DNA of 7,596 bases from Enterovibrio sp051650965 (GTDB taxonomy: Bacteria > Pseudomonadota > Gammaproteobacteria > Enterobacterales > Vibrionaceae): contig JBOFRL010000059.1 of the NCBI GenBank assembly GCA_051650965.1, positions 1 to 7,596 of the forward strand. The letters are read 5' to 3'. Every line of letters starts with the position of its first letter. The first letter of the stretch is position 1. This document shows positions 1 through 4,597 of this stretch, piece after piece. The position numbers and the translations under genes were made by a program. The notes under the pieces are model-generated. The model was not told the origin of the DNA. It was given only the letters and a program-made list of their open reading frames with translations, and did not search any database.

Positions 1-322
1 CATTGCGTTTTAAGCGCCGGCGCGGCTTGATGCGCAAATTTAACGCAAGTTCGCAGTAAATTCGATAAACGCGCTTATGATTCCAAGCAAAACCTTTCAC
101 ATTGCGCAGATAATGAAAGCACTGACCAAATCCCCAATCTGTTTCTTTTCCTGTTAAATCAATAAGTAAATCTGCGATTTGCGCGTTTTCATCGTCATTG
201 ACAGGCTGATAGCGGTAACAGGTTTCGCTGATGCAAAACGCAGCGCACGCTAAGCGAATAGTCACTTTTCGAGCCGCTACCGCGTGCTGCGCCATCGCTT
301 TGCGCTGCGACGGCTTTACCAC
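1..322 (-). CDS. IS3-family transposase OrfB, N-terminal part (runs off left edge)
   Basis: This is the amino-terminal third of the transposase catalytic subunit, read in the -1 frame relative to orfA and open to the window edge with no stop. The translation after the slippery site begins VVKPSQRKAMAQHAV. Further on it contains DWGFGQCFHYLRN and KGFAWNHKRVYRIY, then NLRIKPRRRLKRN. These segments are characteristic of the HTH_21 region before the rve integrase core in IS407-type OrfB. The DDE catalytic residues would lie further left, outside the window, so integrity of the enzyme cannot be judged. The end at 322 is the first codon after the presumed frameshift; an independent start is not evident. 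Confidence in the family is high. Confidence 0.85.
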   Translation of the reverse strand, partial: MVKPSQRKAMAQHAVAARKVTIRLACAAFCISETCYRYQPVNDDENAQIADLLIDLTGKETDWGFGQCFHYLRNVKGFAWNHKRVYRIYCELALNLRIKPRRRLKRN

Positions 323-582
323 TTTTTTGCCATCGCTTCCTGAATAATTTCGGACTTCAAACGCTCCTCGGCATACATTTTTTTGAGGCGAGCATTTTCA
401 GTCTCAAGCTCTTTGAGACGCGCCATTAACGATGCGTCCATGCCGCCGAATTTGGCGCGCCACTTGTAAAAGGTTGCAGAGCTCATGCCATGCTCACGGC
501 AAAGCTGCGGAACAGGCGTGCCAACTTCCGCTTGCTTGAGGATCGCCATGATTTGGCTATCAGTGAATTTTGATGTTTTCAT
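316..582 (-). CDS. IS3-family transposase OrfA (helix-turn-helix protein)
   Basis: This 88-residue protein is the DNA-binding subunit of an IS3-family transposase and recognises the element's ends. Residues 5-45 form the usual OrfA helix-turn-helix, with the typical FTDSQI start and the FYKWRAKFGG segment. Residues 50-80 form a coiled coil or leucine zipper with leucines at 52, 59 and 66, used for multimerisation with OrfAB. The length fits the IS407 subgroup. The start is supported by an AGGAG ribosome site seven bases upstream of the ATG. The gene ends at TAA just past an A-AAA-AAG slippery site, beyond which the orfB frame continues. This points to a fused OrfAB made by -1 frameshifting. 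The reading frame looks intact. Confidence 0.9.
   Translation of the reverse strand: MKTSKFTDSQIMAILKQAEVGTPVPQLCREHGMSSATFYKWRAKFGGMDASLMARLKELETENARLKKMYAEERLKSEIIQEAMAKKW
322..328 (-). other. Programmed -1 frameshift site (A-AAA-AAG)
   Basis: On the minus strand the heptamer A AAA AAG is phased correctly with the orfA frame (GCA AAA AAG TGG TAA). Slippage back one base leads into the orfB frame just before the orfA stop. A_AAA_AAG is a classic IS3-family slippery site. Phase and position are seen in the sequence; use in vivo is inferred. Confidence 0.7.
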
Positions 583-841
583 ATAGGATCTCCTGCATTT
601 ATGGTACGAGAAAATTCTACTTTTAACATCAGTTAATTTGAGGGGGGTTACCGACTCAATGGCGCGCGTTGGCCAAGAATATCACGTCAAAGGGACTGTG
701 TGGCGGGTTTTTCTACGTTGCATGTTGGAGTGGAAATGTGGGTGACTAAAGTGAGTCAGCTCCTTGATTTCACGCGGCTTTATTTTGCTTAAGCCTGCTC
801 ACCCTTCCCTAAGATGACTTTAGCCACCGTATTATCAATGC

Positions 842-860
842 CGAATGCTGTTAGCATTCG
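842..860. repeat. Perfect 8-bp hairpin just downstream of the PliG-like gene
   Basis: CGAATGCT and AGCATTCG form a perfect 8-bp stem with a 3-base loop. The hairpin begins eight bases past the stop of the left-reading gene at 868-1275. No T-tract follows on either strand, so it may be a mRNA 3'-end stabiliser or a weak terminator rather than a canonical intrinsic terminator. Confidence 0.4.
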
Positions 861-867
861 CATGCCG

Positions 868-1275
868 TTATTCGATTTTCACGTGTAATTTAAAGGGATG
901 CTTGGCCTTACTCTCTTTGTCGGCGCCAAGCTGATAAACGCGAATGGTGTAATTTCCCTTGGCCGGCAACATGCCTTCAAAACGGTCACCTTTCGACGCG
1001 CCGTAAAAAATGGCCTCGGCATCGCTGCCAGGAGCAAGCACATTAAAATAGGTGTTGTACTGGGTGTCCAAAACCACAGTCATTTTCTGCCCTTTTCTCG
1101 CCATCAGTTTATAGTCGATAGCCTGATCGCCGACGATGGAGCCCATGATGGTTTTTTCAGATTTTCCTTTCTGAAACTGGACTTGCTGAGCCTTCATCTG
1201 CTCAGCGGCTAAGGCCGGCAAGCTTGCGCTCAAGAATCCCACAACGTAAAGCGGTACCAACATTATGCGTTTCAT
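868..1275 (-). CDS. pliG: Secreted PliG-like inhibitor of g-type lysozyme
   Basis: This 135-residue protein is predicted to be periplasmic. A signal peptide covers residues 1-23 (positive MKR, hydrophobic core, cleavage after ALA). The mature part shows the pattern I recall for PliG, the E. coli YcgK-type inhibitor of goose-type lysozyme. It has a V-F-KG start near residue 32, AxKGQKMTV at 59-67, APG at 81-83, LPAxGxYxIRVYQ at 103-115 and a lysine-rich final strand. PliG binds and blocks invading g-type lysozymes of animal hosts. The ATG is preceded by AGAGG about eight bases away. There are no cysteines in the mature part. The gene stands alone between an IS element and the sulfur cluster and has its own leader. 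The family call rests on remembered motif similarity; relatives are sometimes labelled 'DNA breaking-rejoining protein', which the signal peptide makes implausible. Confidence 0.6.
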   Translation of the reverse strand: MKRIMLVPLYVVGFLSASLPALAAEQMKAQQVQFQKGKSEKTIMGSIVGDQAIDYKLMARKGQKMTVVLDTQYNTYFNVLAPGSDAEAIFYGASKGDRFEGMLPAKGNYTIRVYQLGADKESKAKHPFKLHVKIE

Positions 1276-1340
1276 ATTTAGAACCTCTTGTTGAGTAACC
1301 CGCCTAAATATTACTCCTTCAAAAATAAAGATCTACCCTC

Positions 1341-1354
1341 ATTTTGTACAAAAT
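1341..1354. promoter_or_regulatory. 14-bp perfect palindrome upstream of the PliG-like gene
   Basis: ATTTTGTACAAAAT is a perfect palindrome lying 66 bases before the start codon of the left-reading gene at 868-1275. Its position in an AT-rich leader is suitable for an operator. On the minus strand, TTGTAC inside it is followed at 17 bases by TTATTT, a weak promoter candidate. No regulator can be named. Confidence 0.35.
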
Positions 1355-1415
1355 TACCTATCAATGTGCTGCAAAATTTCTATCAAAGGAAGTGCTGAAG
1401 TGGTGTGATTTTATG

Positions 1416-1434
1416 AAAAAACGCGTGCAACGCA
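1416..1434 (-). terminator. Possible weak terminator after the TauE-type gene
   Basis: On the minus strand, a short GCGT-TGC-ACGC hairpin (one further G-U pair possible) runs directly into a six-base T-tract. It lies about 80 bases past the stop of the left-reading exporter gene, before the leader of the next left-reading gene. The stem is only four to five pairs, so the call is tentative. Confidence 0.25.
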
Positions 1435-1516
1435 GCGTCAGTGAAAGGGAAAATAGGGAAGTATGGTAGCCAAATTCCAGCGCGGCACTACCTGCGCAAA
1501 AGGTTAGCGCGAAGCT

Positions 1517-2308
1517 TTACGCTTTGCTAATGAGCTGCGCAAAAGTCATACCTAAAGCGACGACGACCAACAGTACAGCAAAAACCTTCTGCACAGCAGG
1601 TTCTGGCAAACGCTGGCTTAATTTTCGGCCGGCAAACATCCCCGTCGCAGCGCTGAGCGCAAACCAGAGGGTAAAAGGCATCGGCAGCGCCGCCCCCTGC
1701 ATCATCGCCGTCGCGATCCCGCCCGTGCCGACCAGCGCAACAATCATCAGCGAAGTCGCGATGCAACTGCGCATCGGCAGCGGCGTAAATTGGCGCAGCA
1801 GCGGCACGATAATAAAGCCGCCGCCTACCGCCAGCAGGCCAGTCATAAAACCGGTCAGCGTGCCAAAGGCGAGAAACAGCAGCCACGTGTTGATACTCCA
1901 GACGAAGCGCCCCGTCGCTTCATTCACTGCGACAGGGAAAGTGCGCAGCTCGCTCGTTTGAGGCTTGCGCAGTAGCCGCCATGCAACGAAAAGCATCACG
2001 CAGGCAAATAGTACAGTCAGCAAAATGGGCGAAGTGCGATGGGCAACCCACAGCCCCGCGCTTGTCATCGGGACGCCGGCAAGCGTGATCACGATAGCGG
2101 CGCGGTAGCGCACCAGTCCCTTGCGCCAAGCATCGATGGCGCCTAAAGCGGCGCTTGCTGCAACGGTGACGAGGGCTACGGGAGCGGCTTGCTGCGGCGT
2201 CCAGCCCATTCCTAACACTAAGGCCGGAATGGCGAAAATGCCGCCGCCTGCGCCTGTCAAGCCAAGCACCGCCCCCACGAGTAAGCCTAACAGTAACGAG
2301 ATCACCAT
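1517..2308 (-). CDS. TauE/SafE-family sulfite/organosulfur exporter
   Basis: This 263-residue inner-membrane protein belongs to the TauE/SafE (former DUF81) family, whose members export sulfite, sulfoacetate or related anions. The length is normal. Seven to eight hydrophobic segments fall in two homologous halves. Each half carries the family's glycine-rich signature: GAGGGIFAIPAL at residues 19-30 and VGGGFIIVPLL at 161-171. The ATG is preceded by AAGGAT at good spacing. The gene is the last of a left-reading run, 40 bases after the second YeeE-type gene. With a persulfide dioxygenase encoded across the divergent promoter, sulfite is the likely substrate: the dioxygenase makes it and this protein would remove it. 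Substrate choice is inference from context; the family call is firm. Confidence 0.9.
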   Translation of the reverse strand: MVISLLLGLLVGAVLGLTGAGGGIFAIPALVLGMGWTPQQAAPVALVTVAASAALGAIDAWRKGLVRYRAAIVITLAGVPMTSAGLWVAHRTSPILLTVLFACVMLFVAWRLLRKPQTSELRTFPVAVNEATGRFVWSINTWLLFLAFGTLTGFMTGLLAVGGGFIIVPLLRQFTPLPMRSCIATSLMIVALVGTGGIATAMMQGAALPMPFTLWFALSAATGMFAGRKLSQRLPEPAVQKVFAVLLVVVALGMTFAQLISKA

Positions 2309-2348
2309 AACGCTATCCTTATGCGCAGCGGGCTGCCTTTAAGCTGAG

Positions 2349-2780
2349 TTACGATTTTTTGCGTTGCGCGCGTTTGCGCTCGAGTAGTTCAAAGATCAGC
2401 ATGCCAGCGAGCATTGCACCGACAAAAATGACCCCTTTGGTCACGCCCGCGCCAAGAAGCACTAAGCCAGGCCCTGGGCAAATGCCCGCAAGCCCCCAGC
2501 CAATTCCGAACAAAATCGCGCCACCAATCAAGCGGTTATCGATTTGCTTGCTGGTTGGCAGGTTGATAGCGCCGCCAAACACCGAGTGGCTGCGCTTTTT
2601 CACTAAGCGGAAGGCGAAAAAGCCAACGCTGATGGCGCCGCCCATGACGAAAGCAAGCGACGGGTCCCAGACGCGGGTGATGTCGAGAAAACCTAGCACT
2701 TTTGCGGGGTTGGCCATGCCGCTGATCAATAGTCCCACGCCAAAAATCACGCCGGCTAACAGTGAAAAAAACAGATTCAT
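2349..2780 (-). CDS. pmpB: YeeE/YedE-family half-transporter, PmpB-like (DUF6691 type)
   Basis: This 143-residue membrane protein corresponds to one half of the YeeE/YedE fold, the family that includes the thiosulfate channel TsuA. It has about four hydrophobic segments. Its start contains GxxFGVGLLISGMANPAKV (residues 12-28), and residues 92-105 carry the conserved GIGWGLAGICPGPG motif. The motif's Cys101 is the only cysteine in the protein. In TsuA-type channels a line of cysteines relays the sulfur substrate, so Cys101 is a candidate relay residue. An excellent AAGGAGG ribosome site lies five bases before the ATG. The gene starts 22 bases after the companion half-transporter, which fits an obligate pair. 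The transported species (thiosulfate, persulfide or polysulfide) cannot be read from the sequence. Confidence 0.85.
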   Translation of the reverse strand: MNLFFSLLAGVIFGVGLLISGMANPAKVLGFLDITRVWDPSLAFVMGGAISVGFFAFRLVKKRSHSVFGGAINLPTSKQIDNRLIGGAILFGIGWGLAGICPGPGLVLLGAGVTKGVIFVGAMLAGMLIFELLERKRAQRKKS

Positions 2781-2802
2781 ACATGCCTCCTTGAGCGTGC
2801 GG

Positions 2803-3231
2803 CTAGATCAGAAAGCCCATTAGCCAGACGGTGATAAAAGCCACGACCATGAACGTCAGCGTAGCGACCAAAGAGCGCGGCGAGAGACGCGACAGGCCGC
2901 ACACACCATGGCCGCTGGTGCAGCCTGAGCCGTAGCGGGTGCCGATCCCAACCAAAAGCCCAGCGATGACGAGGGTTGGCCACGAGGCGCTAATTTCGAT
3001 GGCGGGTAGCCGGTGAACGAGGCCGTAGAGCAGCGGCGAAATGACGATGCCGAGCAAAAATGCCAAACGCCACGCGCGATCGGGCGCGCCAGCGGCGAGC
3101 AGGCCGCCGATGATGCCGCTGATCCCCGCAATTCGTCCACAAAATAGAATTAAGATCCACGCTGCGCCGCCGATCAGCAGCCCCCCGACGAAGCTCAAGA
3201 GCGGGGTGAATTGCACCAGATCAATGGTCAT
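2803..3231 (-). CDS. pmpA: YeeE/YedE-family half-transporter, PmpA-like
   Basis: This 142-residue membrane protein is the partner half of the YeeE/YedE pair. It has about four hydrophobic segments and a strongly conserved segment near residues 95-120 (GIGTRYGSGCTSGHGVCG, followed by RLSPRSLVAT). Its cysteines are Cys31 in an early membrane segment and Cys104 and Cys111 in the motif. These are candidates for handling sulfane sulfur, as in the thiosulfate channel TsuA. The ATG at 3231 was chosen over a GTG at 3240 because GGAAGG lies eight bases before it. The start overlaps the last 11 bases of the upstream regulator gene, so translation is probably coupled. Context suggests uptake or movement of a sulfur compound for the oxidation genes next door. 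Family call firm, substrate inferred. Confidence 0.87.
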   Translation of the reverse strand: MTIDLVQFTPLLSFVGGLLIGGAAWILILFCGRIAGISGIIGGLLAAGAPDRAWRLAFLLGIVISPLLYGLVHRLPAIEISASWPTLVIAGLLVGIGTRYGSGCTSGHGVCGLSRLSPRSLVATLTFMVVAFITVWLMGFLI

Positions 3232-3562
3232 GGTTAACACCTTCCGTTTTATCTTCAGGACAGTACAGTTGATAAAGAGTATTGAGCAAAATCAATACCT
3301 TTGGATCGTCGATACGGTAGAAAATCTGTTTTCCTTCACGGCGCGTCGCCACGAGTTGCAAGCGGCGCACCACGCCGAGCTGCTGCGACAGCGTCGGCTG
3401 CCCTATTCCCAGAGCGCTTTCTATCTGCCCGACAGAAGCCTCGCCGCGGCTTAAGTGACACAGCAGCAGCAGCCGATCGTCATTAGCCAAAGCGCGCAGC
3501 ACCGCGGCTGCAGCACTGGCGGCGTCGTGCATTTTTTCTTGATCAATCAACGCATTATTCAT
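3221..3562 (-). CDS. bigR: ArsR-family persulfide-sensing repressor (BigR/YgaV/SqrR/PigS type)
   Basis: This 113-residue winged-helix regulator resembles BigR, YgaV and SqrR. The recognition region reads SVGQIESALGIGQPTLSQQL and is followed by the wing segment RREGKQIFYRI. Two cysteines are present, Cys35 in LLLLCHLSRGE and Cys101 in LYQLYCPED. Their spacing of 66 residues equals that of Cys41 and Cys107 of SqrR, which form a tetrasulfide link when cells meet sulfide and so release DNA. The start at 3562 is favoured because GAAGAG lies upstream; in-frame ATG (3586) and GTG (3601) codons further up lack ribosome sites. The gene heads the left-reading operon and is divergent from the dioxygenase, so it probably controls both arms and itself. 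Metal-sensor ArsR motifs (CxCxxC-type sites) are absent. Confidence 0.88.
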   Translation of the reverse strand: MNNALIDQEKMHDAASAAAAVLRALANDDRLLLLCHLSRGEASVGQIESALGIGQPTLSQQLGVVRRLQLVATRREGKQIFYRIDDPKVLILLNTLYQLYCPEDKTEGVNHDH

Positions 3563-3609
3563 CGGTTCTCTTCGCCATTCTGCCATTTTGATCGCGTCCA
3601 CGAGAACAC

Positions 3610-3650
3610 TTTACATATTCATATAATATAATATCGTATAATTAAAGCAA
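3610..3650. promoter_or_regulatory. Divergent promoter region of the sulfur cluster
   Basis: This very AT-rich stretch lies between the regulator and dioxygenase genes and contains three TATAAT hexamers on the plus strand (3622, 3627 and 3637). For leftward transcription, TTGCTT (3650-3645) and TATTAT (3628-3623) are 16 bases apart, a reasonable sigma-70 pair. For rightward transcription, TATAAT at 3637-3642 is a perfect -10 but its -35 is poor. Promoters and putative operator overlap, as expected for repression of both arms. Start sites are inferred. Confidence 0.5.
3615..3634. promoter_or_regulatory. Putative BigR/SqrR-type operator
   Basis: ATATTC, eight bases, then TAATAT forms an imperfect palindrome with five of six positions matching. 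The core ATTC-N8-TAAT differs by one base from the ATTC-N8-GAAT site I recall for SqrR-type regulators. It covers the leftward -10 hexamer and two of the three rightward TATAAT boxes. Binding is inferred. Confidence 0.5.
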
Positions 3651-3691
3651 GACGCGCTAAGCGCAGACTGTTACCAGATAAGGAGTTCACC

Positions 3692-4552
3692 ATGGCACCA
3701 CTTATCGAAGGCTTTTACGATCCGGCGACCGGCACGATCAGCTATGTGCTCGCCGACAAAATTGGCGGCGCTGCGGCCATCATCGATCCGGTTTTGGATT
3801 ACGACCCGAAGTCGGGCCACACGCAGACCATTTCTGCCGATCGCCTGATAGAGTACGTGCAAAAGCAGCAGCTGACCGTTAAGTGGCTGCTTGAAACGCA
3901 CGCCCACGCCGATCACCTCTCGGCCGCGCACTATCTGCGCGAAAAAATCGGCGGCAAGATCGCCATCAGCGCCAAAATTATCGACGTTCAGCAGATCTTC
4001 AAACCCATTTTTAACCTTGAGCCTACCTTTGCGGCGGACGGTTCACAGTTTGATCGCCTGCTCGCCGACGGCGAAACGCTTGAGCTTGGCGAGTTAACCA
4101 TTCATGCGCTGCAGGTGCCCGGCCACACGCCCGCAGATATGGCTTTTCAGGTTGACGATGCGATTTTCCTTGGCGACACGCTGTTTATGCCCGATGTCGG
4201 GACCGCGCGCTGCGATTTTCCTGGTGGCGACGCGCAGCAGCTTTATCAGTCCATCCGCAAAATATTAAATTTTCCGGCGCAAACTCGCTTGTTTGTTTGC
4301 CACGACTATCCGCCAGCAGGCCGCGCGCCACAATGGCAAAGCAGCGTAGCCCAGCAGCGCACCGCCAATATTCACGTGCATGATGGCAACGATCAGGCCG
4401 CTTTCGTAGCGCTGCGTCAGGCGCGCGATAAAACGCTGCCGGTTCCGGTGTTGCTGCTGCCATCGATTCAGGTCAATATCCGCGCCGGCGAATTTCCGCC
4501 TGCTGAAGAGAATGGCGTCAGTTATTTGAAAATTCCGTTAAATCATCTGTAA
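3692..4552 (+). CDS. blh: MBL-fold persulfide dioxygenase (Blh/PDO type)
   Basis: This 286-residue cytosolic enzyme has the metallo-beta-lactamase fold of persulfide dioxygenases related to ETHE1 and the BigR-controlled Blh. It would oxidise glutathione persulfide with O2 to sulfite and glutathione. The motif TxHxHxDH is at residues 69-75 (His70, His72, Asp74, His75). His145 (VPGHT) and Asp162 (GDTLFMPDVGTARCDF) complete the mononuclear-iron 2-His-1-Asp set with His70, and His204 (CHD) is the usual fourth MBL histidine. Family glyoxalase II members would bind two metals; the GTARCDFPGG segment favours the dioxygenase. AAGGAG lies seven bases before the ATG. The gene is transcribed away from the regulator and leads the right-reading operon. 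Length is normal with no lesions. Sulfite produced here matches the exporter encoded on the other arm. Confidence 0.9.
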   Translation: MAPLIEGFYDPATGTISYVLADKIGGAAAIIDPVLDYDPKSGHTQTISADRLIEYVQKQQLTVKWLLETHAHADHLSAAHYLREKIGGKIAISAKIIDVQQIFKPIFNLEPTFAADGSQFDRLLADGETLELGELTIHALQVPGHTPADMAFQVDDAIFLGDTLFMPDVGTARCDFPGGDAQQLYQSIRKILNFPAQTRLFVCHDYPPAGRAPQWQSSVAQQRTANIHVHDGNDQAAFVALRQARDKTLPVPVLLLPSIQVNIRAGEFPPAEENGVSYLKIPLNHL

Positions 4553-4597
4553 TCGAGTAGCGGCGATTGTTATTTAAACAGCAAGAAGGTGTTGAGC

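Larger units (their letters stand above)
1..658 (-). mobile_element. IS3-family insertion sequence (IS407-type), 5' part
   Basis: A left-reading IS3-type element enters from the left edge. It holds a complete orfA, an overlapping orfB in the -1 frame, and a short leader upstream of orfA. The outer end is placed at about 658 because the leader read on the minus strand can begin with TGAGTCGG followed by a C-rich tract, and IS3 ends usually start with TG. The other end lies outside the window, so neither the terminal inverted repeat nor the target duplication can be confirmed. The outer end could equally lie near 650. Confidence 0.75.

Noticed and set aside
1524..1961. Right-reading frame opposite the TauE-type gene
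   Set aside because: It is antisense to a well-supported membrane protein, has no family features and no ribosome site. The same holds for the other frames opposite the real genes.
3563..3601. Longer start for the ArsR regulator (GTG at 3601 or ATG at 3586)
   Set aside because: Neither has a ribosome site. The ATG at 3562 does, and it gives the usual family length and cysteine numbering.
3692..4552. Glyoxalase II (hydroxyacylglutathione hydrolase) as the identity of the MBL-fold gene
   Set aside because: The ligand motif alone would allow it. The GTARCDFPGG segment and the BigR-type neighbourhood favour persulfide dioxygenase.
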